This document shows, one piece after another, positions 44,763 to 55,028 of a DNA stretch of 64,000 nt. The stretch is from Nitratireductor soli. Lineage in GTDB: Bacteria; Pseudomonadota; Alphaproteobacteria; Rhizobiales; Rhizobiaceae. The stretch is taken from the NCBI RefSeq assembly GCF_001050155.1, contig NZ_LFVY01000019.1:1-64000 (forward strand). The letters run 5' to 3'. Positions within the stretch are counted from its first letter, which is position 1. Every line of letters begins with the position of its first letter. The position numbers and the translations under genes are program-made. The notes beneath the pieces were generated by a model that worked only from the letters and a program-made list of their open reading frames with translations, did no database searches and was not told the origin of the DNA.

Positions 44763-45548
44763 ATGGTCGATGCCACCCGGCAACAGAGCCCTTCCGTGGA
44801 AGCGCGGATCCAGTCCGTCGCCCGCGCCAAGGCGCTGCTCGACGCAATGATCGAAGGCGACTGGGTGTCGCTGCGGGTCCTGGCGGCCAGGACCGGTCTG
44901 GTGAAGACAACCGCGTTCAACCTCATCAACGCTCTTGTCGAAACGGGTCTCGCCGAGCGGGACATCCAAACCGGATCCTACCGCCTCAGCCTGCAGCACG
45001 TCGTCTACGGACGCGCCGTCGAACGCAGGCTGGACATCCTCGCAATCGCCCGGCCGCATCTGATATCGCTGTGCGCCGAAACACGGGAAACCATCAATCT
45101 GGCCCTGCCCTGCCCCGCCGATGCGACCATCGTCGAGAGCCTGGAAGGCAGCCAGAACCTGCGCGTCTCATCCTATTCGGGCACACGGGCGCCCTATCAT
45201 TCGACCGCCTGCGGCCGCGCCCTGCTGGCCTACCAGACCGACCATTTCCGCAGGTTCATCTATGCCGTCGGGCCGCTGCTCAAGCTCACGCCCAACACCA
45301 TCACGGACCCGGAAGAGCTCGAAGCGGCGCTGGTGCGCTGCCGCACGGATGGGTGGACGGTGGAAATGGAAGAGAACGAATTGGGCAGCGCCTGCATCGC
45401 CGCGCCGATCTTCGGGCCAAGCGGCGATGTCATCGCCTCGGTCAGCATCGCCGGCCCGGCGGCGCGTTTCGATCCAAAGACCGTGCAGCGGTTCGGCACG
45501 TTGCTCGTCGCCAATCTGGCGCGGATCAGTCACGACCTGGCGCACTGA
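44763..45548 (+). CDS. IclR family transcriptional regulator
   Basis: A 261-residue regulator. The N-terminal winged helix is SLRVLAARTGLVKTTAFNLI with INALVETGLAERD. The effector domain includes HSTACGRALLAYQTDHFRRF and GSACIAAPIFGPSGDVIASV, typical of IclR. AAGGAG precedes the ATG at 44763; the frame is open to 44628. It lies divergent from M81 paralogue 1 and converges with the second importer. It probably controls one or both M81/importer units. Confidence 0.92.
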   Translation: MVDATRQQSPSVEARIQSVARAKALLDAMIEGDWVSLRVLAARTGLVKTTAFNLINALVETGLAERDIQTGSYRLSLQHVVYGRAVERRLDILAIARPHLISLCAETRETINLALPCPADATIVESLEGSQNLRVSSYSGTRAPYHSTACGRALLAYQTDHFRRFIYAVGPLLKLTPNTITDPEELEAALVRCRTDGWTVEMEENELGSACIAAPIFGPSGDVIASVSIAGPAARFDPKTVQRFGTLLVANLARISHDLAH

Positions 45549-45636
45549 CAAGGGCGCGTGGACAGAGGCATATCGGAGGCAAGGGAGAACACTCCCGCCT
45601 GTCATCGACCGGCCAGCCGGCGCCGTCCGATGCCGC

Positions 45637-46584
45637 TCACCCATAGTCGATGCGCGGATCGACATAGGCGTAGAGCACATCGACGGCCAGGTTGATCGCG
45701 ACATAGAGGACCAGGATGACGACGATGCAGCCCTGGATCAGCGGATAGTCGCGCGTGCCGATCGCCTGTATCAGCAGGCGGCCGAGACCGGGATAGGTGA
45801 ACACCGCCTCGGTGACGACCGCGCCGCCGATGAAGCTTGCCATCATCAGTCCGACAATGGTGATGAAGGGCAGCAGAGCGTTGCGCATGATGTGGATGCC
45901 CACCACCTGGCGTTCGGGAAGACCCTTGGCGCGTGCGGTGCGCACATAATCGGCGCGCAGCTCGCTCACCAGCGAAGCGCGCAGGAAGCGCGCCAGGATG
46001 CCTGACACGTAGACGCCGAGCGTTATCGCCGGAAGCAGCAGATTGCGGATCGAGGCAATGGGATCCTCCCAGATCGGCACGTAGCCGGAGACCGCGGGAA
46101 GCCAGCGCAGATCCACGGCAAACCACAAGATCAGCAGGATGCCCAGCCAGAACGTCGGCACGCCGAGCGCCAGCGCACTCCAGGCGGACAAGATGCGATC
46201 GATCCACGAGCCGGGATAGATGGCGCTGGCAACGCCGACGGGAATGCCCAGCGCCAGTGCCACCACCGTCGCGGAGACCGCCAGATGCAGGGTTGCAGGC
46301 AGGCGTTGGCCGATGAGATCGAGAACCGGTTCGCGCCCATAGATCGAGATGCCCAGATCGCCGAAGGCGGCGCGTCGGAGCCAATCGAGATACTGGACGA
46401 CAACGGGCCGGTCGAGACCGTACTGGGCGGTCACGGCGGCGATCTGCTCCTGCGTCGCGTTCTCGCCGACAAGCCCGGCGATGGGCCCTCCCGGCACGGC
46501 GTAAAGCATCGCCCAGACGCCAATGGAAGCAATGAGCACGACAGGCACCAGCTGCACCAGCCGGCGAAGTACGAAGCCGATCAT
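45637..46584 (-). CDS. Dipeptide-type ABC transporter permease (DppB type), second importer
   Basis: A 315-residue permease with six helices, starting MIGFVLRRLVQLVPVVLIAS as in most DppB/GsiC proteins. The coupling loop is YVRTARAKGLPERQVVGIHI. It is the last gene of the second importer operon, overlapping the DppC-type gene by four bases. It is related to but clearly distinct from the DppB-type protein at 39997, so the two importers are separate acquisitions rather than a recent tandem copy. Confidence 0.94.
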   Translation of the reverse strand: MIGFVLRRLVQLVPVVLIASIGVWAMLYAVPGGPIAGLVGENATQEQIAAVTAQYGLDRPVVVQYLDWLRRAAFGDLGISIYGREPVLDLIGQRLPATLHLAVSATVVALALGIPVGVASAIYPGSWIDRILSAWSALALGVPTFWLGILLILWFAVDLRWLPAVSGYVPIWEDPIASIRNLLLPAITLGVYVSGILARFLRASLVSELRADYVRTARAKGLPERQVVGIHIMRNALLPFITIVGLMMASFIGGAVVTEAVFTYPGLGRLLIQAIGTRDYPLIQGCIVVILVLYVAINLAVDVLYAYVDPRIDYG

Positions 46585-47459
46585 GGCGTGGTCCTCTCGA
46601 TCTCTGCACCACTGGCGTCGTGGCGGTCTTCCAGGAGCGTTGCCAGCGCGCGGCCGATCACGTCAAAGGAAAGGATTGTGAATGTCAGAACAACGCCGGG
46701 CAGGACCGCATAATACGGCGCTTCGTAGAGATAGGATTTGCCCGTGCGCAGCATCTCGCCCCAACTCGGCGTCGGCGGCGCAACGCCGACACCGAGGAAG
46801 GCGAGCGCGGCTTCCAGAAGAATGGCGACCGAACACAGGACCACGACCTGGACCAGGATCGGGCTCCAGGAATTGGGCAGGATGGTGCGGAACATGTTGT
46901 ATCCCGACGAGCCGCCGAACGCCTCGACGGCCGTTACGAAATCGCGTTTGCGCAACGACAACACGCGGGCTCGCGTGATGCGGGCGAAGTTCGGAATGCC
47001 GGTGATGCCGACGGCGATGACGGCGGCCATCTGGCTGCGCCCGAGGACGGCAATCAGGGCCATGGCGAAAAGGATGGCCGGCAGGGCGAGCAGGACATCG
47101 ATGAAACGCATCAGCACCGTATCGCGCCAGCCCCCAAAGAAGCCGGCGACGAGCCCTATCGGAATGCCGAGGGCAGCGGCGATGATCACCGCTGCGCCCG
47201 CCGTGCTGAGCGAGGTGCGGGCGCCGTAGACCACCCTGGCGAAGATGTCGCGGCCGAGTTCGTCGGTGCCGAACCAGTTGGTGGCGGACGGACCCTTCAG
47301 CGCGTCGACCAGCCGCTGGGCGAACGGATCGATCGGAAGCACATCCACCAGCAGCGCGGCGCTCACCAGCGTAAGCAGGAAAAAGAGTGCCGCGGCGCTT
47401 GCCACGCGCGACATCAGTCCGCTCAGCAACCAGTATGTCGAATTCAGCGCCCGGTTCAT
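46581..47459 (-). CDS. Dipeptide-type ABC transporter permease (DppC type), second importer
   Basis: A 292-residue permease. The conserved NWFGTDELGRDIFARVVYG and the coupling loop AVEAFGGSSGYNMFRTILPN are present, with six membrane helices. The start at 47459 overlaps the ATPase stop as ATGA; the longer frame to 47525 would run into that gene. It pairs with the DppB-type protein at 45637. Confidence 0.93.
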   Translation of the reverse strand: MNRALNSTYWLLSGLMSRVASAAALFFLLTLVSAALLVDVLPIDPFAQRLVDALKGPSATNWFGTDELGRDIFARVVYGARTSLSTAGAAVIIAAALGIPIGLVAGFFGGWRDTVLMRFIDVLLALPAILFAMALIAVLGRSQMAAVIAVGITGIPNFARITRARVLSLRKRDFVTAVEAFGGSSGYNMFRTILPNSWSPILVQVVVLCSVAILLEAALAFLGVGVAPPTPSWGEMLRTGKSYLYEAPYYAVLPGVVLTFTILSFDVIGRALATLLEDRHDASGAEIERTTP

Positions 47460-49522
47460 CGCGACACCTCCGCAAGCGTGGCAGACTTGCGGTCCAGGGG
47501 GCCGGCATGGTGACAGGCGGTCCATGTCGACAGGCCGGAATATGGCTGAAACGCCGGCGCTTCAACGCTGCAGCGCCCACTCGCGCGGAAACAGCGCGGA
47601 TGGAAAACGCAGCCGTCAGGCGGTGCGGCGGGACTGGGAATCTCGCCTTCCAGAACGATGCGCCGCCCGGCATGCCGCGCCGCCGGGTCCGGATCAGGCG
47701 CGGCCGACAAAAGGCTCTGCGTATAGGGATGGACAGGGTTGTCGTAAAGCTCGTCGCGCGTGCCCTGTTCAACGATACGGCCAAGATACATGACGGCGAC
47801 GCGGTCTGAGATGTGGCGCACCACGGAAAGGTTGTGCGCGATGAAGAGGTAGGACAGGCCCAGCTCCGCCTGCAGGTCCTGCAGCAGGTTGAGGATCTGC
47901 GCCTGGATCGAGACATCCAGGGCGGCGACCGGTTCATCCAGGATGAGGAGGCGCGGCTCGAGGATCAACGCGCGGGCAATGCCAATGCGCTGACGCTGGC
48001 CGCCGGAGAACTCACTCGGATAGCGGCCGAGCATTCCACGCGACAGGCCGACCATGTCGAACAGCTCGGCCACGCGCCGCGCGCCGCCCATTTCCTCGTA
48101 GAGGCCGTGAATGCGCAGCGGCTCGGAAACGATGTCCTCGGCCGGCAGGACCGGGTTCAGCGACGAATAGGGATCCTGGAAGATGTACTGCATCCGGCGA
48201 CGCGCCGCGCGCATCTCGCCACGGCCAAGCCGCACCATGGATTGACCGTCGAAGCGGATGTCGCCGGCACTTGCCGGCACGAGCCCCATCACGGTCCTGC
48301 CGATCGTCGTCTTGCCGCAGCCAGATTCACCGACAAGGCTCAGGGTCTCGCCGGCGCGCACGCTGATGTTGACGCCATCGACGGCCCGCACCCACCCGGT
48401 GGTGCGCCTGAGAACGCTCGACTTGATGGGAAAATGAACCTTCAGCCCCTCGACTTCCAGGAGCGGCGGGGCAGTCGTTTCAGTCGGTTTCGGCTTTGCC
48501 ATCGCATGGACTTTCGCCGGCGGCAGCGCTTCATCGACATAGTGACAGGCGGCCTGCTGCAGCGCGGCGACCGCCGACAGCGTCGGATCCTCGGTGCGGC
48601 AGCGCGGGCGGCCCGATCCGACTGCGCAGCGCGGCTCGAAGGCGCACCCCGGCGGCAGAGCGTAGGGCATGGGCGGCTGACCGGGGATGGGATCGAGCCT
48701 GGCCTCGCCCGCGTCCATCCGCGGGATCGAGCGCAGCAGCGCGCGGGTGTAGGGATGGCGCGGCGAACGGAAGATCGCGTCCACCGGCCCCGTCTCGACG
48801 ATGCGCCCGCCATACATGACGGCGACGCGGTCGGCCACCTGGGCGACGACCCCGAGGTCGTGCGTGATGAGAACGACGGCGGCGCGCATCTCCGCCTGGC
48901 GTCGCGCCAGCACGGTCAGCACCTGCGCCTGCACGGTGACATCGAGCGCCGTGGTCGGTTCATCGGCAATGATCAATTTCGGCTGACCGGCGATGGCCAT
49001 GGCGATGACGGCGCGCTGGCGCATGCCGCCGGAAAACTGGTGCGGATACTGCCGCACGCGCTGTTCGGGGTCGGCGATGTCGACGTCCCGCAGCAGTTCG
49101 ACGGCGCGGGCCTCCGCGTCGGCGCGGCGCAAACGAGACAGCGCCACCTGGCCCTCCGTGATCTGGCGACCGACCTTCAGAACCGGATTGAGCGTGGTGC
49201 CGGGATCCTGAAAGACAAAACCGACGTCCTCGCCACGCATGCGCCGCAGGACATCGCGGTCGGCGCCGTTCACTTCCATGCCGCCAAGCCTGATGCTGCC
49301 TTCGATCTGCGCCGTCTCCGGCAGCAGGCCGGTAACGGCCAGCGAGGTGACGCTCTTGCCGGAACCGGACTCGCCGACGATGCACAGCACCTCGTTCGGA
49401 TAAACGTCGAAGTCGATGCCGCGCACGACCGGCACGCGGCGGTCCGAAACTGAAAACTCCACCTTCAGGCCCCGTACGGAAAGTACGGGGCCTGTGGTTG
49501 CGGTCTCTTCCGCCAACTTCAT
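47456..49522 (-). CDS. Fused dual ATP-binding protein of peptide ABC transporter (DppD-DppF fusion)
   Basis: A 688-residue protein with two full ATPase domains in one chain, as in GsiA. Domain 1 has Walker [15 protein letters not shown], signature [14 protein letters not shown] and Walker [13 protein letters not shown], with an oligo_HPY Cys-containing tail ([12 protein letters not shown]). Domain 2 has [28 protein letters not shown] and [12 protein letters not shown], and its own tail ([12 protein letters not shown]). The first importer uses separate DppD and DppF genes. It overlaps the binding-protein gene and DppC-type gene by four bases each. Confidence 0.96.
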   Translation of the reverse strand: MKLAEETATTGPVLSVRGLKVEFSVSDRRVPVVRGIDFDVYPNEVLCIVGESGSGKSVTSLAVTGLLPETAQIEGSIRLGGMEVNGADRDVLRRMRGEDVGFVFQDPGTTLNPVLKVGRQITEGQVALSRLRRADAEARAVELLRDVDIADPEQRVRQYPHQFSGGMRQRAVIAMAIAGQPKLIIADEPTTALDVTVQAQVLTVLARRQAEMRAAVVLITHDLGVVAQVADRVAVMYGGRIVETGPVDAIFRSPRHPYTRALLRSIPRMDAGEARLDPIPGQPPMPYALPPGCAFEPRCAVGSGRPRCRTEDPTLSAVAALQQAACHYVDEALPPAKVHAMAKPKPTETTAPPLLEVEGLKVHFPIKSSVLRRTTGWVRAVDGVNISVRAGETLSLVGESGCGKTTIGRTVMGLVPASAGDIRFDGQSMVRLGRGEMRAARRRMQYIFQDPYSSLNPVLPAEDIVSEPLRIHGLYEEMGGARRVAELFDMVGLSRGMLGRYPSEFSGGQRQRIGIARALILEPRLLILDEPVAALDVSIQAQILNLLQDLQAELGLSYLFIAHNLSVVRHISDRVAVMYLGRIVEQGTRDELYDNPVHPYTQSLLSAAPDPDPAARHAGRRIVLEGEIPSPAAPPDGCVFHPRCFRASGRCSVEAPAFQPYSGLSTWTACHHAGPLDRKSATLAEVSR

Positions 49523-51075
49523 TCCTTGAAGCCGATCGTTCGGGCGACGAGGAGGTTGTCGATGTCCAGCGTGAAACCGGAAAGCTTCGGCGAGGCAACG
49601 ATCAGACCGATGTCATAGGAGTTGGTGGGTATGGCGAAGGACGATTCCACCAGCACCTTGTTGAGGTTGTCGTAGGCCGCCTTGACCTCCTCGACCGACC
49701 CCAGCGTCGTGTTCACCCGCTCGATCGCGGCGACATAATCGGGGAAGGGATGCGGGTCCTTCAGGACCGGGTTGTTCGCCGTCCGATAGATGCTGTTGGT
49801 GGCGACGCGCGAGGGGAACTTCTGGATGTTGCCGACGCCGCCGAAGGTGGCCTTGTAGTCACCGGAAAGCTGCGCCTCGACATACTCGGACCCTTCACGC
49901 AGATCGAGCTCGATGTTTACGTCGAGGTCGGCGAGGGCCGCCTGCACGATCTGGCTGATGGTGACGGATGCCGCATCGGTGCTGTAGACCAGCAGTTTCC
50001 AGTCCTCCATCTCGGCCTGGCTCAAACCGGATTCTGCGATCAGCTCGCGCGCCTTGTCGAGGTTGAAGGCATAGTTTTCCGTATAGGAGGAATCGAAGGC
50101 CGGGCCGGCCGGCGCCCATGGCAATGCCACCGGTTGACCCAGGCCGGCATAGCCGACGCGCAGGATTCCCTCGCGGTCGAGCAGGTAGTTGAAAGCCTGG
50201 CGGAACTTGGCATTGTCGAATGGCGCCTGCGTCGCGTTGATGCGGAACACCTGCACCAGGGGACCGGGGCCACGGATCAGCTGATAGCCGGCGTCCTTCA
50301 GGCGCACCGCGCTTCGCGCCGTGCCGCCATAGACCATGTCCATGCCGCCGGATTCGAGCGCCGCACTGGCCGAGGCATCGTCGCTGAAGATGGTGAAGCG
50401 GAGTTCGCCGATGGTCGGCTCTCCCTCTCGCCAATAGTCGGCATTCGCCTTCAGCACGATGCTTTGACCGACGGCGCGGCTATCGAACGTGTAGGGTCCG
50501 GTGCCTGCGGGAACGGTTTCCACCGTGTCGATGCCCGCCGCCTCGATCGGCATGACGAATTGCAGCAGATCGAGCATCTGCCGGTCCGGTGTCGGCGCCT
50601 TGAAATTGATCACCACCGTGCGGTCGTCGGGCGTTACCCAGTCCTTGACGATCGCCATGGTGGCGTAAACGTTCTTGCCTTTCTCGGGGTCCGCGGCCTT
50701 GGCCAGGGTGGCGGCAACATCCGCCGATGTGAGTGCAGCCCCGGAATGGAACTTCACATCGTCGCGCAGGGTGACGCTGACCGACATGTTGTCGTCGGCG
50801 ACCGTCCATGCGGTGGCGAGGCTCGCGACAGCCTCGCCCTCGGGCGTGTATTCGATCAGGCTGTCATAGAGGTTCTTGATCAGCGGGAAATTGACCGTCG
50901 AGAACTGCATCGGATCGAAATTGGTCATGTCGGCGAGCACGGCCACCCGCAGCGTTCCGCCCTGCAATTGCTCTGCCTGCGCCCGGGCGGGCATGGCGGC
51001 AAGGAAGGCCGGGGCGGCGGCGACTGCAAGCAGGACCCCCAGCAATCTGATTGGTCGTAAGAATGCGTTCTTCAT
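49519..51075 (-). CDS. Peptide ABC transporter substrate-binding protein (SBP_bac_5), second importer
   Basis: A 518-residue periplasmic protein with a Sec signal peptide (LLGVLLAVAAAPAFLAAMPA, cleavage near ARA-QAEQ). The mature part includes MTNFDPMQFSTVNFPLIKNL and VTLRDDVKFHSGAALTSADV, typical of DppA-like proteins. The ATG at 51075 has GGGAG 8 bases upstream and is preferred to the GTG five codons earlier. It follows M81 paralogue 2 by 80 bp and overlaps the dual ATPase gene, giving the operon M81-binding protein-ATPase-permeases. Confidence 0.92.
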   Translation of the reverse strand: MKNAFLRPIRLLGVLLAVAAAPAFLAAMPARAQAEQLQGGTLRVAVLADMTNFDPMQFSTVNFPLIKNLYDSLIEYTPEGEAVASLATAWTVADDNMSVSVTLRDDVKFHSGAALTSADVAATLAKAADPEKGKNVYATMAIVKDWVTPDDRTVVINFKAPTPDRQMLDLLQFVMPIEAAGIDTVETVPAGTGPYTFDSRAVGQSIVLKANADYWREGEPTIGELRFTIFSDDASASAALESGGMDMVYGGTARSAVRLKDAGYQLIRGPGPLVQVFRINATQAPFDNAKFRQAFNYLLDREGILRVGYAGLGQPVALPWAPAGPAFDSSYTENYAFNLDKARELIAESGLSQAEMEDWKLLVYSTDAASVTISQIVQAALADLDVNIELDLREGSEYVEAQLSGDYKATFGGVGNIQKFPSRVATNSIYRTANNPVLKDPHPFPDYVAAIERVNTTLGSVEEVKAAYDNLNKVLVESSFAIPTNSYDIGLIVASPKLSGFTLDIDNLLVARTIGFKE

Positions 51076-51155
51076 TTGGATAGCTCCCACTCCTTAGTTG
51101 CTCTTATCGTTCGTTCTTGGCGCGCAATACGCGCGCTGTATGTACCTTGCCGTCC

Positions 51156-52670
51156 CTAACCGCGTGCCGGCACCAGTCCCGGCTGGGACGAATGCGCCCG
51201 CCAGTCCTCGAAGCTCTCGAGCGGATACATGGGCCGGGGAACGCGCTGCCACGGCAGTGTCAGGACATCGGATTGGCCGGGACCGCGCGTGTCGGCGCGA
51301 ATGAGCTGCGAAGCGATGGGCGCGAAGTACTGGAAGTTCGACGCGGTCTTCAGCACCGCCATCTTGTACTCGGCGGGCTCGATGCCCATCACCCGGTAGA
51401 CGCTCGGCACATTGCCCGCCACGCCCCGGAACTCGGTGATCAGCATCGTCACCGGCCCGACCTCGAAAACGACGGCGCAACCAAGGTCCAACTCGCTCTG
51501 CTGGTTGTAGTCGATCTTGACGATTCCGCCGCCGATCCTGCGCACGACGCCGGTGACTTCGAGCGGCTGGAAGAATGCGGTGGCCGTATCACCGCCCAGC
51601 GTCAGGGTGACCTCCGCCCCCTCGCCCGCGGCGGCCAGCTTGTGCGCCGTCGAAGCGGATATCATCGGCATCAGCGCCTTGCCCCTGATGCCCAGCCGCA
51701 GCATGGCTTCGAGGATCACATTGCTATCGCCGCCGGCCCCGCCGAACACGGTGTCGCCGGTATCGCTGATGATGACGACGCCTTTGTCTGCCGCGTCGGC
51801 GCGGAGCACCGCCTCGTCCACCGGGACGGCCTCCCGCACCTGGAATTCGTCACGCAGCGACCAGCACAGATCGGCAAGCTCGTCGGCCAGTTCCTCCGCC
51901 AACGCCCGGTCACCGTTGGTGACGACAACCGCCGACCAGCCGCCCTCGGCCACGTCCAGCCACGGCTGCATCGGATAGTTGGACACCTGGAGAACACGCG
52001 GATCCTGCTCCATCTCACGTGCCCGGTCGAACCAGATCTTCATCGGCCCCTGCGAGGTGAGAAACTGCTCCTGATGGGAGACGAGCGGAATCTTGCGCCA
52101 AGCGATGACCGGCTTGAGCTTCTCGGTCAGGATGCGCAACAACAGCCGCGTGCCGACCACCCCGGTGTCGAAGGTGTCGTGCGGCTGCGTGCGGTGCCCG
52201 ACGATCGCATCGCAGTTGTCGATGATCTTGCGCGTGATGTTCGCATGATGATCGAGGCCGAGCACGATCGGCACATCCGCGCCGAGCAGCGACCGGCACA
52301 GCTCCACCTGCGCGCCCTCGACGTCGTCGATGCCATCGGCCGCGCACGCGCCGTGAAGCTGCAGCGCGAGACCGTCGATCGGACCGGCAGCGGTGAGGCC
52401 GTCGCGGATCTTCTTCTGGAAAAAATCAAAGGCCTCGCGGCTGATGCGCCCGCCCGCCACCGCATATCCACGGATGATCGGGACGGATTCCACCGCAATG
52501 CCGCTCTCCTCGACAGCGTGCAGATAGCCCCCTATCTGCCCATAGCCACGCATCTTCTCGAAGACGTCGGCGCCATCGAGGATCCCGAAAGACCGGTAAT
52601 CGTCCAGAGTTGTCAGCTTCGGATTGAAGTCGTTCGTCTCCTGGGCGACATGTATTACTGCGATTCGCAC
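51156..52670 (-). CDS. M81 family metallopeptidase (MlrC-like), paralogue 2
   Basis: A 504-residue M81 protein, the most divergent of the four. The first motif is HVAQETNDF, so Glu is kept but the preceding His is Gln. The others are LQLHGACAADG, LGLDHHANITRK (Asp-x-His) and HRTQPHDTFDTG. The C-terminal domain begins near VVIISDTGDTVFGGAGGD. The start codon is GTG with AAGGGA 9 bases upstream. It leads the second importer operon, which suggests its substrate is what that importer brings in. The upstream 156 bp are AT-rich and probably hold the promoter. Confidence 0.88.
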   Translation of the reverse strand: MRIAVIHVAQETNDFNPKLTTLDDYRSFGILDGADVFEKMRGYGQIGGYLHAVEESGIAVESVPIIRGYAVAGGRISREAFDFFQKKIRDGLTAAGPIDGLALQLHGACAADGIDDVEGAQVELCRSLLGADVPIVLGLDHHANITRKIIDNCDAIVGHRTQPHDTFDTGVVGTRLLLRILTEKLKPVIAWRKIPLVSHQEQFLTSQGPMKIWFDRAREMEQDPRVLQVSNYPMQPWLDVAEGGWSAVVVTNGDRALAEELADELADLCWSLRDEFQVREAVPVDEAVLRADAADKGVVIISDTGDTVFGGAGGDSNVILEAMLRLGIRGKALMPMISASTAHKLAAAGEGAEVTLTLGGDTATAFFQPLEVTGVVRRIGGGIVKIDYNQQSELDLGCAVVFEVGPVTMLITEFRGVAGNVPSVYRVMGIEPAEYKMAVLKTASNFQYFAPIASQLIRADTRGPGQSDVLTLPWQRVPRPMYPLESFEDWRAHSSQPGLVPARG

Positions 52671-52826
52671 GGCTATCTTCCCTTGTTATTATTAACCGGA
52701 AGCAGAATTCCAGAATTATATATTCAATAATTATTCATAGTTCTTTCGATACTTCACAAAATTATTTAGGATAAACCCAGGTGTCAACGACGCCGGGTTC
52801 CGCCTGAAGGAACAACGCGCCTCGCT

Positions 52827-53645
52827 TCACGCCTGCATCCCGATTTGCATCGGCGCTGCCGTAACGGGCGAAGGCATGGTTCCCATGCAAGCGGAGATGC
52901 GCAATGCCGCGTCCTTCAACGCCTGCGCCGCCTGCGCCGTCATATCCCGGCATCGCAGGCGCTTTTCGGGCGCCGAAAGGCTCATGGCGGCGACCGGATA
53001 GCCCGAACCGTCGAGAATAGGCACGCCGATGCACATGAGACCGTCTTCGTTCTCGCCGATCTCGACCGCGTAGCCGCAGCGGCGCACGTTGCTTGCCTGG
53101 CGACGCAGACTGCGCTCGTCGGTCAGTGTGTTGATGGTCATTGCCGGCAGTGGGGCGCGGCATATCGGCCCCATTGCGTCCTCGGGCAGATAGGCGGCCA
53201 TTGCCTTTCCGAGCGAGGTGGAATGCACGGGATGCCGATGGCCGACCCGCGCCTGCATACGCACCGGCCGACCCGTGCCGATGATGTCGATGTAGACGAT
53301 CTCGCCCTGCGAGCGCACGGCAAGGTTGACCGTCTCGCAGAAGGTCTCCGCCAGCCGGTGCATTTCGGGCCGGGCGTGATCACGCAGATCCTGCAGATCG
53401 CGGTCGACCCGCGCCAAGTCGCGAAAGCGCGGTCCCGTGCGATAACGGTCGTGGCGCAGATCGTATTCCAGGAAAGAAGCGGCCGAAAGGCTTTGCAGAT
53501 AGCGGAAGACGGTGGTCTTGGGCAGCTTCACATTGTGCACCGTCTCGGTGAGCGTCACGTCCCGGCCCTGCCGCGTCACGTATTCGAGGACCTGAAGGGC
53601 CCTCATCACCGGTTGAACGACATAGTCATCGCCGATCCCGCTCAT
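52827..53645 (-). CDS. IclR family transcriptional regulator, second
   Basis: A 272-residue regulator. The winged helix-turn-helix is VTLTETVHNVKLPKTTVFRY with LQSLSAASFLEYD. The effector domain contains HSTSLGKAMAAYLPEDAM and GLMCIGVPILDGSGYPVAAM, and resembles KdgR-type IclR proteins. The ATG at 53645 has AGGGCGAGG just upstream. It lies between the PLP-enzyme gene (82 bp upstream) and M81 paralogue 2, in one direction, so it may regulate both the operon behind it and its own. Confidence 0.92.
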   Translation of the reverse strand: MSGIGDDYVVQPVMRALQVLEYVTRQGRDVTLTETVHNVKLPKTTVFRYLQSLSAASFLEYDLRHDRYRTGPRFRDLARVDRDLQDLRDHARPEMHRLAETFCETVNLAVRSQGEIVYIDIIGTGRPVRMQARVGHRHPVHSTSLGKAMAAYLPEDAMGPICRAPLPAMTINTLTDERSLRRQASNVRRCGYAVEIGENEDGLMCIGVPILDGSGYPVAAMSLSAPEKRLRCRDMTAQAAQALKDAALRISACMGTMPSPVTAAPMQIGMQA

Positions 53646-53726
53646 CGCCTCGCCCTTTCGTGTTCTGCCTCGCGCAGGCATTGCTGCCGGCGCCCTTCAC
53701 AAACCTTTCCCCTGGTGCGAGAGCGA

Positions 53727-55028
53727 TCAGAAATACGTCTTCAGCGCTTTCGTCACCCGATATCCCTCATCGACCACCAGCAGCATCGACCATTTGTCGA
53801 AGGTCGTGCAGGGATGGCCGATGCCGAAGCCCACCATGTCGCCAAACGCCAGCGGACTGTCCTGCGGCGTTGCGAGATGGCAATGCTGATCGTTGAGCGC
53901 CACGGTTTCATGCCCGTCGGGGATGGGTTGCGGGGCGTCCATGCCCGATCCCGGGCGATACCAGCGCTGCGGCTGCGGAAGCCCGGCATCGAACCCCACA
54001 TCCCGCTTGCCCATGGTCAGCATGGCGCGGGTCGCTTCGGGCCGCGACTGCACGAACGCCCACACCTCCAGCGCCGGCTCCAGTCCGCCGGCCGGCAGCA
54101 CGAGCGTCGTCTCGGCCAGGATGCGGCGGAAAGCCCTGGCATAGCTCATCGTATCGTGGGTCAGGTAGCACCCCGAGCGCAGAACGCGCAGGATCGGCCG
54201 GGAAAACGACACCCGCCCGAAGCGCTCGCCCACCCGGTCGAAGAAGGCTGAGCCGCCGGCACTGATGATCACCGGCGCCTCCGCCGCGATCATGCCCTCG
54301 TCGAGGGCGCGGCGCGCAAGCTCGGCAACGTCGTCGATCAATCCATCTGCCGCCTGGGGCGTCGGCAAGACGCCCTCGAAACATTCGAAGCCCGCCAGTT
54401 GCAAACCGGGCATCGCGGCGATGCTGCGCGCCAGCGCCAGCGCCTCCTGGCGCGTCCGCGCGCCGGTGCGGCCACCGGGGAAGCCGGCCTCGACCAGGAT
54501 GCGCAGCGGATTGCCGGCGGGTGGCGGATTGCGACGCGCGGCATCGGCGAGCAGAGCCAATCCCGCCACGCCGTCGGCCAGGCAGTAAAGCTCGAATGTC
54601 TCATCGCGAAGGGCCCGGAAGCAGGCGTCGACAGCAGGACGTCCGACCGGTTGGTTGGCCAGAAGAACACGCTTCACGCCAAAGCTACGGCAGACCTCCA
54701 TCTGCTGGATGGTCGCCACGGTGATTGCCCAGGCCCCGTCCGCTATCTGCAAGTCGAACAGCTGCGGCGACATGGTGGTCTTGCCGTGCGGCGCGAGCGC
54801 AAGGCCGTTGGCCGTCGTGAAATCGCGCATCCATGCGCTGTTGGCTTGCAGAATCTCCTGGCGGACGATTGCCGCCGGCAGCGGAATGTCTCCGTCCAGG
54901 AGGCTCCAACCCCGCCCGCCGACATCACCAACCCGCATGGGCGGCGAACCAAAGGGCAGGCCCTTGGTCAGCGGATCGAGCGGCTGTTCTTCAAGCGCGG
55001 CGATGTCGAGGCGCGGGATCATAGCCAT
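53727..55028 (-). CDS. D-serine dehydratase/D-threonine aldolase-like PLP enzyme (amino acid deaminase)
   Basis: A 433-residue fold-type III PLP enzyme (alanine racemase-like N-terminal barrel). The PLP lysine is Lys83 in LALAPHGKTTMSPQ, which matches the PHxKT motif of D-threonine aldolase and DSD1-type D-serine dehydratase. NDQHCHLATP near the C-terminus is where these enzymes place metal ligands (His/Cys). It probably removes ammonia from a D- or beta-hydroxy amino acid. The coding frame overlaps M81 paralogue 3 by ten bases; an ATG at 55022 (ATGA overlap) is the alternative start. Confidence 0.85.
   Translation of the reverse strand: MAMIPRLDIAALEEQPLDPLTKGLPFGSPPMRVGDVGGRGWSLLDGDIPLPAAIVRQEILQANSAWMRDFTTANGLALAPHGKTTMSPQLFDLQIADGAWAITVATIQQMEVCRSFGVKRVLLANQPVGRPAVDACFRALRDETFELYCLADGVAGLALLADAARRNPPPAGNPLRILVEAGFPGGRTGARTRQEALALARSIAAMPGLQLAGFECFEGVLPTPQAADGLIDDVAELARRALDEGMIAAEAPVIISAGGSAFFDRVGERFGRVSFSRPILRVLRSGCYLTHDTMSYARAFRRILAETTLVLPAGGLEPALEVWAFVQSRPEATRAMLTMGKRDVGFDAGLPQPQRWYRPGSGMDAPQPIPDGHETVALNDQHCHLATPQDSPLAFGDMVGFGIGHPCTTFDKWSMLLVVDEGYRVTKALKTYF

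Noticed and set aside
47813-49453. A 546-codon plus-strand open frame
   Set aside because: It is antisense to the dual ATPase gene, whose Walker motifs are unambiguous.
51117-52730. A 537-codon plus-strand open frame
   Set aside because: It is antisense to M81 paralogue 2 and lacks recognisable motifs.
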